This document shows positions 51,256-60,357 of a stretch of 64,000 bases of DNA, piece by piece. Source of the stretch: an uncultured Prevotellaceae bacterium (lineage in GTDB: Bacteria > Bacteroidota > Bacteroidia > Bacteroidales > Bacteroidaceae); NCBI GenBank assembly GCA_900321965.1, contig ONYA01000008.1, positions 1-64,000 on the forward strand, given 5' to 3'. A program made the position numbers and the translations under genes. The notes beneath the pieces are model-generated. The model did not search any database. It saw nothing but the letters and a program-made list of their open reading frames with translations, and was not told where the DNA came from. How positions within the stretch are numbered: the stretch's first letter is position 1; the number at the start of each line of letters is the position of its first letter.

Positions 51256-52098
51256 ATGAAGAGAATAGCGATACAGGGACTGATAGGGTCGTTCCACGAC
51301 ATTGCCGCCCACCTCTACTTCGAGGGTGAGCAGATACAGCTCATCTGTTGCTCGACGTTCGAGGAGGTTTTTGCTACTATCAAGCAGGACCCGACGGCCA
51401 TCGGAATGCTGGCGATAGAAAACACCATCGCGGGTTCGTTGCTGCATAACTATGAACTGTTGCGCGATTCGGGTACCACCATCGTCGGCGAGCACAAACT
51501 GCATATCACCCACAGTATATGCTGTCTGCCTGATGATGACTGGGACACCATCCAGGAGGTACACTCTCACCCCGTGGCACTCATGCAGTGCCGGCAGTTC
51601 CTGGCCCAGCACCCGCAAATGAAGAATGTGGAGGCTGAGGACACGGCAGGTTCGGCCAAGATAATCAGCGAGGGACAGCGCCATGGATGGGCGGCCATCT
51701 GCCACGCTGAGGCCGCACGGCTCTATGGCCTGAAGGTGCTGGAAGACCACATCGAGGACAATAAGCATAACTTCACCCGATTCCTCGTGGTGTCGAATCC
51801 CAACAAGGCTGATATGCTGCGCCCGCTGACGAAGGCCGACAAGGCGAGCATCGTCTTCTCGCTGCCTCACGAACAGGGTAGTCTGGCTCACGTGCTGGCT
51901 ATTCTCTCGTTCTATCACATCAACCTGACGAAGATCCAGTCGTTGCCCATCATCGGGCGCGAATGGGAGTACCTCTTCTATGTCGACGTGATGTACGACG
52001 ACCTGACGCGCTACCGCCAGTCGATAGACGCCATTATCCCACTGACCAAAGACTTAAAGATTTTAGGAGAATACAAAGATGGAAAGCAAACGAATTGA
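51256..52098 (+). CDS. pheA: prephenate dehydratase
   Basis: A 280-residue enzyme converting prephenate to phenylpyruvate. The dehydratase domain spans about 1-180 with GSFHDIAA and the catalytic TRF in HNFTRFLVV near 174. The regulatory ACT domain (about 193-275: SIVFSLPHEQGSLAHVLAIL) gives phenylalanine feedback inhibition in this family. No chorismate mutase domain is present; that activity is on the DAHP synthase fusion downstream. First structural gene after the attenuator. Confidence 0.94.
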   Translation: MKRIAIQGLIGSFHDIAAHLYFEGEQIQLICCSTFEEVFATIKQDPTAIGMLAIENTIAGSLLHNYELLRDSGTTIVGEHKLHITHSICCLPDDDWDTIQEVHSHPVALMQCRQFLAQHPQMKNVEAEDTAGSAKIISEGQRHGWAAICHAEAARLYGLKVLEDHIEDNKHNFTRFLVVSNPNKADMLRPLTKADKASIVFSLPHEQGSLAHVLAILSFYHINLTKIQSLPIIGREWEYLFYVDVMYDDLTRYRQSIDAIIPLTKDLKILGEYKDGKQTN

Positions 52099-53278
52099 AC
52101 CTGCCGACAGACTTTCATCGGTACAGGAATACTATTTCAGCCGCAAACTGAAGGAGGTGGCTCAACTCAATGCCGAGGGCAAGGACATCATCAGCCTGGC
52201 TATCGGCAGTCCCGATATGCCACCTTCGGAGCAGACAATAGAGAAACTCTGCGAGGTGGCTCACAATCCGACGGCTCACGGCTATCAGCCCACACAGGGA
52301 ACGCCAGAGCTGCGTCAGGCCATGACCGACTTCTACAAACGCTGGTACGACGTAGACCTCGATCCAAAGTCGGAGATACTGCCGCTGATAGGCTCTAAAG
52401 AAGGCATCCTGCATGTCACGCTGGCCTTCGTCAATCCTGGCGACAACGTGCTGGTACCTGACCCGGGCTATCCTACGTACACCTCGCTGAGCAAGATTCT
52501 CGGAGCTGTGCCGGTGACCTACGCCTTGGAGGAACATAACGGCTGGCAGCCCGACTTTGGTCAGCTTGAGCAGATAGTGAAGTATGCCTCAAAACCGTGC
52601 CGCCTCCTTTGGGTCAACTATCCGCACATGCCCACCGGGGCTCCCGCCCGTATGGAAACCTATGAGAAGCTGGTGCAGTTTGCCTTGAAGCATGGGCTGG
52701 TCATCGTCAACGACAACCCCTACAGCTTCATCCTCAACAGAGAACGGCCGATGAGCATCCTTCAGGTGCCCGGTGCCAAGGAGTGCTGTATAGAACTGAA
52801 CTCCATGTCGAAGAGTCACAACATGCCCGGCTGGCGTGTCGGCCTCTGTGCCTCGAACCCGCAGTTCATACAGTGGATTCTGAAGGTGCAGTCGAACATC
52901 GAGAGCGGCACGTTCCGTGGCATACAGCTGGCGGCTGCCGAAGCCTATAGGAACGACGAGGCTTGGCATCAGCAGTTCAACGTCGATACCTACGCCCGCC
53001 GCCGCCAGTACGCCGAGCAGATCATGGACGTGCTGGGCTGTACCTACGACCCGCAACAAGTGGGTATGTTCCTCTGGGGACGTATCCCTGACAGCATCAA
53101 GAATGTGGAGGACTTGACGGAGCGCGTGCTCCACGAGGCTCGTGTCTTCATCACACCAGGCTTCATCTTTGGCCGCAATGGCGAGCGCTACATCCGCATC
53201 TCGCTGTGTGCAAAGGAAGAGAAAATCCAAGAAGCATTAGAACGGATAAAGAAGACCCTTCTCCCGCCCTCCCTGTGA
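52079..53278 (+). CDS. class I PLP-dependent aminotransferase (aromatic amino acid step)
   Basis: A 399-residue aminotransferase of fold type I: IGSPDMPPSEQTIEKL, YQPTQGTPELRQA, DNPYSFIL and the PLP lysine in SMSKSHNMPGWRVG. It overlaps pheA by 20 bases. Within a pheA-aroF-tyrA operon it most likely transaminates phenylpyruvate and hydroxyphenylpyruvate (or prephenate). The annotated relatives include LL-diaminopimelate aminotransferases, so specificity is uncertain. The last residues (LLPPSL) are encoded by the arm of a GC-rich inverted repeat. Confidence 0.88.
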   Translation: MESKRIEPADRLSSVQEYYFSRKLKEVAQLNAEGKDIISLAIGSPDMPPSEQTIEKLCEVAHNPTAHGYQPTQGTPELRQAMTDFYKRWYDVDLDPKSEILPLIGSKEGILHVTLAFVNPGDNVLVPDPGYPTYTSLSKILGAVPVTYALEEHNGWQPDFGQLEQIVKYASKPCRLLWVNYPHMPTGAPARMETYEKLVQFALKHGLVIVNDNPYSFILNRERPMSILQVPGAKECCIELNSMSKSHNMPGWRVGLCASNPQFIQWILKVQSNIESGTFRGIQLAAAEAYRNDEAWHQQFNVDTYARRRQYAEQIMDVLGCTYDPQQVGMFLWGRIPDSIKNVEDLTERVLHEARVFITPGFIFGRNGERYIRISLCAKEEKIQEALERIKKTLLPPSL

Positions 53279-53392
53279 GGGAGGGAGTGGTAACTTCTTA
53301 CGGCAGAAAAATCATAAATAAATAAACAATATCAGTAGAATACCCCCGACAAGCATTCTACTCCCCTCCCTCACAGGGAGGGGGCGGGGGAG
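53261..53392. repeat. GC-rich inverted repeat between aminotransferase and aroF
   Basis: CTCCCGCCCTCCCTGTGAGG.. (53261-53288) and its near-complement (53360-53392) form a long stem around about 70 bases. Each arm also contains its own CCCTCCCT/AGGGAGGG palindrome. The left arm covers the stop codon of the aminotransferase gene; the right arm ends 8 bases before the aroF ATG. Confidence 0.8.
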
Positions 53393-53399
53393 AGTCCTT

Positions 53400-54464
53400 A
53401 TGGAATTAGACTTACAGCCATTGAATTTACCGAGTGACAACGAACGCCCGTTCGTCATTGCCGGACCCTGTTCGGCAGAGACTGAGGAGCAAGTGATGGA
53501 TACCGCCCGACAGCTGGCCATGAAAGGCTGTCACAACTTCCGCGCCGGCGTGTGGAAACCTCGTACCAAACCTGGTGGCTTCGAAGGCCACGGCGAAAAA
53601 GCACTGCCCTGGATGAAGCGGGTGAAGGACGAGACTCACATGCTCATCTCCACCGAGGTGGCTACACCCGAGCACGTGGAATTGGCACTGAAGTACGGCA
53701 TGGACATCCTGTGGATTGGTGCCCGCACCACGGCTAACCCCTTTGCCATGCAGGCACTGGCCGACGCACTGAAGGGCGTCGACATTCCCGTCTTCGTGAA
53801 AAACCCCGTCAACCCCGACCTGGAGTTGTGGATAGGCGCTATGGAGCGTCTGAACCAGGCGGGCATCAAGCGCTTAGGAGCCATCCACCGAGGCTTTTCC
53901 AGCTTCGAGCAGAAGATCTACCGTAATGCACCGATGTGGCAGATTCCCATCGAACTGCACCGTCGCATACCCGAACTGCCCATCATCTGCGACCCCTCGC
54001 ACATCGGCGGCCGGCGTGAACTCATAGCACCGCTCTGTCAGCAGGCCATGGACCTGGGCTTCGATGGTCTGATAGTAGAGAGCCACTGCGAACCCGACAA
54101 GGCATGGAGCGACGCCAAACAGCAGGTGACACCCGACGTGCTCGACTATATCCTCGGACTCCTTATCATCCGCGATGAACATGTGTCTACAGAAGGCATC
54201 ACCCAGCTGCGTAAACAGATTGACGAACTCGACAACCAGCTGATGGAACTGCTGGCCAAGCGTATGGGCGTCTGCCGCGAGATTGGCTACTATAAGAAGG
54301 AGCATAATATGACCGTGCTGCAGGCATCGCGCTACAACGAGATTCTGGAGAAGCGTGGCGTGCAGGGCTCGCTCACGGGTATGTCACCCGAGTTCGTTGC
54401 CAAGGTCTTCGAGAGCATCCACGAGGAGAGCGTGCGTCAGCAGATAGAAATCATCAATAAGTAA
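53400..54464 (+). CDS. bifunctional DAHP synthase / chorismate mutase
   Basis: A 354-residue fusion. Residues 1-260 are a type I-beta (KDO8P synthase-like) DAHP synthase: IAGPCSAE, GVWKPRTKPGGFEG, KNPVNPDLELWIGA, CDPSHIGG. Residues 275-354 are an AroQ chorismate mutase: LRKQIDELDNQLMELLAKRM and GYYKKEHNM. It therefore catalyses both the first step of the shikimate pathway and the branch to prephenate, feeding PheA and TyrA from the same operon. Two bases from tyrA. Confidence 0.94.
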   Translation: MELDLQPLNLPSDNERPFVIAGPCSAETEEQVMDTARQLAMKGCHNFRAGVWKPRTKPGGFEGHGEKALPWMKRVKDETHMLISTEVATPEHVELALKYGMDILWIGARTTANPFAMQALADALKGVDIPVFVKNPVNPDLELWIGAMERLNQAGIKRLGAIHRGFSSFEQKIYRNAPMWQIPIELHRRIPELPIICDPSHIGGRRELIAPLCQQAMDLGFDGLIVESHCEPDKAWSDAKQQVTPDVLDYILGLLIIRDEHVSTEGITQLRKQIDELDNQLMELLAKRMGVCREIGYYKKEHNMTVLQASRYNEILEKRGVQGSLTGMSPEFVAKVFESIHEESVRQQIEIINK

Positions 54465-54465
54465 T

Positions 54466-55260
54466 ATGAAAATATTAGTCATGGGCGCAGGCAAGATGGG
54501 AAGCTTCTTCATCGACCTGCTGAGTTTCGACCACGAGGTAGCCGTCTTCGAGCGCGACCCGAAGCGCATGCGGTTCACCTATAACTGTCAGCGTTTTACG
54601 ACCTACGAGGAGATACAGGACTTCAAACCTGAACTGCTCATCAACGCCGTCACGCTGAAGTACACCATCCCCGTCTTCAAGGAGGTACTCCCGTACCTTC
54701 CGAAGGAGTGCATCATCAGCGACATCGCCTCGGTGAAGACCGACCTGAAGGAGTTCTATGAACAGACGGGTATGCGCTACGTTTCTACGCACCCGATGTT
54801 CGGCCCCACCTTCGCCAACCTGCAGCAGCTCTCCGAGGAGAACGCCATCATCATCAGCGAGGGCGACTACATGGGCCGCATCTTCTTCAAGGACCTCTAT
54901 CAGAAGTTAGGACTGAACATCTACGAGTACACCTTTGAGGAACACGACCGTACGGTGGCCTACTCGCTCTCCATCCCCTTCGTCTCGACCTTCGTCTTCG
55001 CCGCCGTCATGAAGCATCAGGACGCCCCGGGCACCACCTTCAAACGTCACATGCGCATTGCTAAGGGCGTGCTCAACGAGGACGACTACTTGCTGCAGGA
55101 AATCCTGTTCAACCCCTACACCCACGACCAGGTGGCGCAGATACGTACGGAGCTGAAGGAACTGCTTGAGATTATCGACAACAAGGATGCCGACGGCATG
55201 AAGGGCTACCTCACGAAGATTCGAAACAACGTCAAGCGCGATATCGAGATCAAACAGTAA
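54466..55260 (+). CDS. tyrA: prephenate dehydrogenase
   Basis: A 264-residue NAD-dependent enzyme converting prephenate to 4-hydroxyphenylpyruvate. It has a Rossmann MGAGKMGSFFIDLL at the N-terminus, DIASVKTDLKEF and the THPMFGPTF motif near 110, with helical dimerisation domain after 160. No ACT or mutase domain. Last gene of the phe/tyr operon and convergent with the WYL gene 12 bases downstream. Confidence 0.92.
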   Translation: MKILVMGAGKMGSFFIDLLSFDHEVAVFERDPKRMRFTYNCQRFTTYEEIQDFKPELLINAVTLKYTIPVFKEVLPYLPKECIISDIASVKTDLKEFYEQTGMRYVSTHPMFGPTFANLQQLSEENAIIISEGDYMGRIFFKDLYQKLGLNIYEYTFEEHDRTVAYSLSIPFVSTFVFAAVMKHQDAPGTTFKRHMRIAKGVLNEDDYLLQEILFNPYTHDQVAQIRTELKELLEIIDNKDADGMKGYLTKIRNNVKRDIEIKQ

Positions 55261-55272
55261 ACAGCTGTTCTC

Positions 55273-56220
55273 CTAATACAGCGCCGCCATCTCCTTGATG
55301 CGGCGCTTTATTTCTGCCCTCACGTAGTCAGGCGACAGCACTTCCACCTCACCGCCCATCGCGAGAATCTGCTGGACAAAGTCGTAGGTGGGAGCCACGC
55401 GAACTTCGAACACGGAGTAGTCGCTATGCCTCTCCACCTCGCGCTGTGAGTGGTGGAGTGGGAGCGAGCGCAGGTACTTGCGGCGGTGGTTCACATCGCT
55501 GACTTTCAGTCGTATGCGTTCAACGTTGTATTCCTCTGGTTCCACGATGATACCGTAGGCATCAGCGAAGTACGACTCCACGGAGAACTGACGTGGCATC
55601 TTGAACGTCTCTTCCGTCGCCACAAGATGCTGGATGCGGTCGAGCGCATAGCGGCGAATCTGTCCTTGGTTCGTCAGTTCGCTGGGCTCCTCGCCCTCTG
55701 GCTCATTCTCCATGATGCCGATGACATACCACCGTTGACGGAACACCCGGACGCAATACGGCTCCAACAGCACCTCGCGCGGCTCATCATCATAGTAGTC
55801 CTGATACTCCACTCTGACAACGTGGTTCCCCTTCATGGCGTTCAGAATGGACAGCAGCCACTGGTTGCCAGACGGAATGTCTTCATACATCACCCGTTCG
55901 CGCAGTCCCCGACTGTCCTGCAAGAGCCCATTCACGGCGAAGGCCGACAGTAGCCAGTCCTTCACCGTGTCTTTGGCCAACCAATCGCGGTTCACTATTT
56001 GATACCGATACCCATTACGCGCATTCGACGAAATCTCTATGCCAAATGTATCTTCGATGGCTCTGAGACAATCTTGAAACGTCCGCTTGGGCAGCGACGT
56101 TTGCTGGGAGTTCAGCGTCGTCCGCTCCCATTCCTCGGCAAACTCCTTGTACGTCAATCCCTTTGGATTCTGGTACAGTTCGCTCAGTATCCATATATGT
56201 CTGCGCAAATAATCCTTCAT
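55273..56220 (-). CDS. WYL-domain transcriptional regulator
   Basis: A 315-residue regulator. An N-terminal winged helix (residues 1-70: LRRHIWILSELYQNPKGLTYKEF) is followed by a WYL ligand-binding region (about 130-215: LEPYCVRVFRQRWYVIGIME, ALDRIQHLV) and a C-terminal WCX domain (to 315). WYL proteins often bind nucleotides or nucleic acid and regulate stress or defence genes. The ATG lies 4 bases after the -7 element, so the mRNA is probably leaderless. Confidence 0.85.
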   Translation of the reverse strand: MKDYLRRHIWILSELYQNPKGLTYKEFAEEWERTTLNSQQTSLPKRTFQDCLRAIEDTFGIEISSNARNGYRYQIVNRDWLAKDTVKDWLLSAFAVNGLLQDSRGLRERVMYEDIPSGNQWLLSILNAMKGNHVVRVEYQDYYDDEPREVLLEPYCVRVFRQRWYVIGIMENEPEGEEPSELTNQGQIRRYALDRIQHLVATEETFKMPRQFSVESYFADAYGIIVEPEEYNVERIRLKVSDVNHRRKYLRSLPLHHSQREVERHSDYSVFEVRVAPTYDFVQQILAMGGEVEVLSPDYVRAEIKRRIKEMAALY

Positions 56221-56224
56221 GCTG

Positions 56225-56232
56225 CAAAGGTA
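56225..56232 (-). promoter_or_regulatory. -7 element of the WYL gene
   Basis: Minus-strand TACCTTTG, with the ATG starting 4 bases after it; the predicted transcription start coincides with the start codon. Confidence 0.55.
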
Positions 56233-56306
56233 CGATTTTTATTTCGTTCTTCGTATATCTTTATCGCTTTTTAAATCTCCTTCTTCGCTAATGTGCGCTT
56301 TTTTGT

Positions 56307-56747
56307 TTAATAGTCGGTTAATCTATCAAAAGAGAAAACTTGGATGGAGATGATATCAGTGAGGTCTTCTGTTACCAAACAATCGAACCACGTGGTCTGG
56401 CCATTATAAAAAACATCCCCTTGATTATGTAGCGTAATGGTGTTTGTTGTTCCGTCTTTCAATGATATGATAGCCTGAAGATCGAGCATACAGGTCTCTC
56501 CACGGTTGGTTGCCTTTACCCGGAATAATGGCGGTTCGTCTTCCCAACTATGTTCAACAATAGTAATACCATATTTGCTGAGACCTTGTACGACCCGTTG
56601 CGTTGGCGCTACAAATTTTTGCTCGGCACTCTCAGAGTTTGTTGTTAACGTGTTGATGATTTCTTCGCCTTTTTCTGGTGCTAATCTAACATAAATAAAT
56701 GCGCCAACGAAAATGATAAGCGAAAGATAAATTAATGCTTTCTTCAT
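56307..56747 (-). CDS. small membrane-anchored protein, unknown function
   Basis: A 146-residue protein with one N-terminal membrane helix (KKALIYLSLIIFVGAFIYV) and a C-terminal beta-rich domain from about 60 (VVQGLSKYGITIVEHSWEDEPPLFRVKATNRGETCMLD), similar in feel to FxLYD-type domains. The ATG at 56747 is used; an upstream start at 56798 would be almost at the transcription start. A TATTTTTG promoter lies at 56807-56814. Confidence 0.65.
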   Translation of the reverse strand: MKKALIYLSLIIFVGAFIYVRLAPEKGEEIINTLTTNSESAEQKFVAPTQRVVQGLSKYGITIVEHSWEDEPPLFRVKATNRGETCMLDLQAIISLKDGTTNTITLHNQGDVFYNGQTTWFDCLVTEDLTDIISIQVFSFDRLTDY

Positions 56748-56806
56748 ACGTCTTACTTTTTTAATGTTAATACTAATGACAGCAGACTTGTTCTGCAATT
56801 TGACTG

Positions 56807-56814
56807 CAAAAATA
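56807..56814 (-). promoter_or_regulatory. -7 element of the small membrane protein gene
   Basis: Minus-strand TATTTTTG followed by CAGTCAA. Confidence 0.5.
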
Positions 56815-56877
56815 GTACGTGGCTATGCGAAAATACCGCATAGCCACGACAAAAATCAAATGACCTTCTTAATTTAC

Positions 56878-57510
56878 CTACTTCATGTCCAGGAATTGGC
56901 AGATTACCTTATACCAGTAATCCCATGAATAGCCGACTGACGGGTGGTTGACTGGCATGATCTTCACCTTTGTCCCGTCGTTCAGGGCGTAGTTGCCACA
57001 CTTGTTGATGTTCCCATCCACCACGATGTCCGCATTCCACGACCACCGTTCGCCTGCCGGCATGTAGCCCCAAAGTCGCGAGCCCCACACGATGACATAC
57101 TGCGGACGATACTGCTCCAGCACCTCGAAGAACGGCTCTGCCGCCTCTTCATACTGTCGCCCTGTTCCAGCTTCGCGCGGCCCGCCCATCGCTGCCTGTA
57201 AGTAGTTGTAGAACACCACGGAGTTCCAAATCCTCCGTCGTTCCTCCCAGTCCGTTTCGTGGCCAACGAGCGACCGCTCAAACTTCAGGTACGTTGACAT
57301 CCACCGCTGCCTGTCCAGCGACTCATTCAGATAGTCACTCACAACGCCGTTTGTAAAGGCGCAGCACTCCAGATGCACTCTCGCGTTTCCGCAGTCCGTG
57401 CATCCCTCCTCGCAGTAATGACTCTCGCCGAGAATCATCAACCGCTTTCCGAATATGCCGCCCGTTGAGTAGGCCGAGCCTACCCACGGACGGAAAAACA
57501 ATCTACTCAT
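56878..57510 (-). CDS. uracil-DNA-glycosylase-like fold protein, unknown function
   Basis: A 210-residue protein with motifs reminiscent of the UDG-like superfamily: RLMILGESHYCEEGC near the N-terminus (compare GxxP-type motif regions), YVIVWGSRLWGYMP in the middle and a C-terminal MPVNHPSVGYSW resembling the HPS motif. The GxDPY and key aspartate residues of true UDG are not seen, so enzymatic activity is uncertain. Last gene of a six-gene minus-strand operon; its ATG overlaps the shifted end of the preceding pseudogene. Confidence 0.6.
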   Translation of the reverse strand: MSRLFFRPWVGSAYSTGGIFGKRLMILGESHYCEEGCTDCGNARVHLECCAFTNGVVSDYLNESLDRQRWMSTYLKFERSLVGHETDWEERRRIWNSVVFYNYLQAAMGGPREAGTGRQYEEAAEPFFEVLEQYRPQYVIVWGSRLWGYMPAGERWSWNADIVVDGNINKCGNYALNDGTKVKIMPVNHPSVGYSWDYWYKVICQFLDMK

Positions 57511-57783
57511 AACCGTCCTTCTTTTTGTTTAGCACATATTCCTCTACGGACTGGCTATATTGCCACGTTCTTTCCGATACAGGTTAAAGATCAGATCCCA
57601 CGGCGTACCCATAAATTCCACGTTGTCATATATCATCACGCCAATGGGATGAACGTCCGACAGGCTGAAAATCTTCGTTGCCGTGTTATAGATCTTCACC
57701 CCCTTGTCGTTACTTACCGTAACGGCACTGTCGGCCGCCATCACTGCCGCCTGCTTATTTAGGATTCCTACTATTGCAGTCAT
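57508..57783 (-). pseudogene. truncated, frameshifted proteasome-like (Ntn hydrolase) protein
   Basis: The frame begins MTAIVGILNKQAAVMAADSA and continues to GNIASP (79 residues), then stops. It resembles the N-terminus of bacterial proteasome-beta-like proteins with Thr2 as possible nucleophile. After the stop the neighbouring frame continues SVEEYVLNKKKDGYE, which looks like the natural continuation, then stops at the ATG of the next gene. A frameshift and loss of the C-terminal two thirds are therefore likely. Confidence 0.55.
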
Positions 57784-57788
57784 AGTGT

Positions 57789-58163
57789 TTACATTTTACC
57801 TATTGGCCATATCAATACGATTACTATAAATACAATTAGTCCAACGACTCCCAAAATGAGTGGGAATGCGAAGAAACTCTCAAATAGAATGAGAATGCTA
57901 TATTTGAGGCGTACATCAAACTTCTCCACATTACTGTTTCTCCATCGACTACTCCTTGAGAAAACTTCATCAAAGTTCTTATATGTGAACACAGCAGCCC
58001 ATATAGATAATACGATATCAATAGGTAATGCTATCTTCAAGATGGAGATCATACTATCGCCATCAACTTTATCCCATCCCATTATCAAGCATACAGCACC
58101 TAAAAAGCCAAGAGCAGCCGGTTCTTTCAACTTGGAGAGTAGCCAACAAACAAGCGTTCTCAT
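57789..58163 (-). CDS. small membrane protein of unknown operon
   Basis: A 124-residue protein with about three membrane segments: PAALGFLGAVCLIMGW near the N-terminus, ALPIDIVLSIWAAVFTY, and SFFAFPLILGVVGLIVFIVIVLIW at the C-terminus. No family recognised. Lies 5 bases upstream of the Ntn-like remnant and 11 bases downstream of the coiled-coil gene. Confidence 0.65.
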   Translation of the reverse strand: MRTLVCWLLSKLKEPAALGFLGAVCLIMGWDKVDGDSMISILKIALPIDIVLSIWAAVFTYKNFDEVFSRSSRWRNSNVEKFDVRLKYSILILFESFFAFPLILGVVGLIVFIVIVLIWPIGKM

Positions 58164-58174
58164 AATTAATGAGT

Positions 58175-58651
58175 TTAAAAGTCGAGTAGTGTTTGAGAAG
58201 TGTCTTCATACAGTTTTGCAAACTGTTCAAGATCTTCAAGCGGTGACTTTGTAACGATTCCACCAATACCTCGTAAAGCTGCAATTATTAACTCCTTGTC
58301 ATTTCCTGCAATTGCCTTGTCAAGTAAGTCGTAATGTTTGGTAAGAGCCTTATCGCGCTCACCAAAAGTGTGATACATAAATTCCTGACATGACTTGTAC
58401 TTTGCAATCGTCTTTGCAATTTCAACTTGACTCCATGCTTTTACTTGCTCAGTCTGAGCTTCTACACGTTTGCATTCTGCATACAAATCTGCAACTCTTT
58501 CTGCTGTACTAGCTACGTTGCATGCAATGTTTCCAAACTGATTAACCTGGTCTGCAATATTGCTAGCCATTTCCATTCGTGCCAGCATCTTGTCTTTTTG
58601 AGAAGTAACACCGTCTTGGCGTTGTACTTCAGGATAATTTTGTTCTATCAT
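58175..58651 (-). CDS. coiled-coil protein, unknown function
   Basis: A 158-residue largely helical protein (DKMLARMEMASNIADQVNQFGNIACNVASTAERVADLYAECKRVEA segment shows heptads). It ends with a leucine/phenylalanine-rich tail (LEDLEQFAKLYEDTSQTLLDF). No membrane segment. Overlaps the large membrane gene by 4 bases (ATGA), so the two are probably partners in one complex. Confidence 0.7.
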   Translation of the reverse strand: MIEQNYPEVQRQDGVTSQKDKMLARMEMASNIADQVNQFGNIACNVASTAERVADLYAECKRVEAQTEQVKAWSQVEIAKTIAKYKSCQEFMYHTFGERDKALTKHYDLLDKAIAGNDKELIIAALRGIGGIVTKSPLEDLEQFAKLYEDTSQTLLDF

Positions 58652-60312
58652 AATTTAGCTTGACTTATTTTGTTGTACTCATTAGTTGCTATTGCCAATT
58701 GGCGAATATCTTGCATTGTAACAGAGGACGCCGCGTTATTGTCAAAAACCTGTTTTTTCAAAGGTTCATAAACTTGCATGAAACCACTATTAGCTTTTGT
58801 AATAGCCTTGATGAGTTCGATGGCTCTCAGAAGTGCTCCCTGTCCTTTGGTATAATTATCTACCATCTTTTGGATATTCTTAATAGCATCCTTCTGAATT
58901 TTGTTATTTTGTTTAATTTTCGCGTTTCTTTCTTCCGTGTAATTTGAGATCGCACTTCCTAATAGCGCTGCTGCCGCTATACCTGCTGATGCTTTCGGAT
59001 TTTTGCCAACAAACTTCATGACATCCTTATTCTCCAATAACTCAACTCCTGCTTGAATGGTGTTACTGACTGTTGCAGTAATATTACCGATGACATCCAT
59101 TTTAAGTGAGTCCACCGATATGCTGATGTTCTCTAACTTGACATTCATGTCGACCATGCCTTTTTCTGTGGTCAATGATTTTCCACCGGCATTGTCACGG
59201 ATGTAATTTAACAACTCCACGCCTAAATATATATTACGGTAAGCACACACCCTAACATATTCTAATAGATAGCTAATGTCTTTGTTTACGCTTGCCAACT
59301 CTTTGTATTCATATTTTGCCGCTTTGAACAATTCTTGAAGCATGCCTGTTTTCTCTGCAAGAGCGTCTACATTCTCTCTGCCAAACCACCCCGTCGTATC
59401 AATATCCTTTATGTCGTTAAGGTCATTGAGTATTGGAGTCATCTTATTTTCTTTAAGTAATTTAGTGTATGAATTAAGTTTATTCAAGTGGGAAAGAGCG
59501 GTCTGGTTGCTCTTCTCTATTCGTAAAACATTATAATTATTCTGGCTTTGAGCTGCTTCTAATTGCTTTTTGAAGAATGGATATGTGACATTTGTCTCTC
59601 CTTTGATTGAATACTTATAGAAGAATGCAAGTTTCTTATTTGTAAGTTCATCGTGAAGCTTTGCTTTTTCCACGGGATCTCCCACATTGAGCATCTTATT
59701 CTTTAGATCATAATATTCTTTCAATAGTTTTTCCACTTCTTCCTTGTCTTTAAACTGAATAGCATTTAATGACAATGGTACATCAATGATTTCTTTAACA
59801 TCATTATTAAGAGAACTGACTATTTCAGTCATTTTGTTGTTAATAGCAGTATTGGCATCTTTTTTTTCATTTTCTAAATTTCCCTTTGTCCTAAGATACT
59901 CGTGATATGCAGTCAATTTCTCATCATACGATCTTTTTTGGTAGATATACCAAACAGTAGTTGCTGCAACTACAAATACAGTAGTACCTAGTCCCCACCA
60001 AAAAGCAGTAACAGTCCATCCCCATGTATCCCATTCAATGTCAAAAATAAGATTAAGAACCCAAATTATGCAATGAAGAATAAACAACACGACTACAATA
60101 GCAGCAGCAATGGTGCCAACAAGTGAAATATTGCCACTGTCGAATTTTGGCTCTTGGGGTTCGACTCTTACTTTCAAATCCTTTAACTGATTTGACAAAT
60201 CTTTCAATTTCTTTTGCTCAGCAGATAGTGCAGTTGATAACTGTTTCCTTTTGTCGGTTGCAGGCTCTCTTAAAGATCCTGCTGACAGTACATTGTTGTT
60301 ACTTGTTTCCAT
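58648..60312 (-). CDS. large membrane coiled-coil protein, unknown function
   Basis: A 554-residue protein. A short coiled coil (24-50) is followed by two close membrane helices (63-90, VGTIAAAIVVVLFILHCIIWV; 99-124, TAFWWGLGTTVFVVAATTVWYIY) and a long helical cytoplasmic region. A Gly/Ala-rich segment (KASAGIAAAALLGSAISNY, near 460) could insert in a membrane. AT-rich, with higher lysine and asparagine than neighbours, suggesting transfer. Second gene of the unknown operon and its largest product. Confidence 0.7.
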   Translation of the reverse strand: METSNNNVLSAGSLREPATDKRKQLSTALSAEQKKLKDLSNQLKDLKVRVEPQEPKFDSGNISLVGTIAAAIVVVLFILHCIIWVLNLIFDIEWDTWGWTVTAFWWGLGTTVFVVAATTVWYIYQKRSYDEKLTAYHEYLRTKGNLENEKKDANTAINNKMTEIVSSLNNDVKEIIDVPLSLNAIQFKDKEEVEKLLKEYYDLKNKMLNVGDPVEKAKLHDELTNKKLAFFYKYSIKGETNVTYPFFKKQLEAAQSQNNYNVLRIEKSNQTALSHLNKLNSYTKLLKENKMTPILNDLNDIKDIDTTGWFGRENVDALAEKTGMLQELFKAAKYEYKELASVNKDISYLLEYVRVCAYRNIYLGVELLNYIRDNAGGKSLTTEKGMVDMNVKLENISISVDSLKMDVIGNITATVSNTIQAGVELLENKDVMKFVGKNPKASAGIAAAALLGSAISNYTEERNAKIKQNNKIQKDAIKNIQKMVDNYTKGQGALLRAIELIKAITKANSGFMQVYEPLKKQVFDNNAASSVTMQDIRQLAIATNEYNKISQAKL

Positions 60313-60357
60313 AATTTATCGATTTTGGTAATTTATCATGTGATTTATGATTAATGT

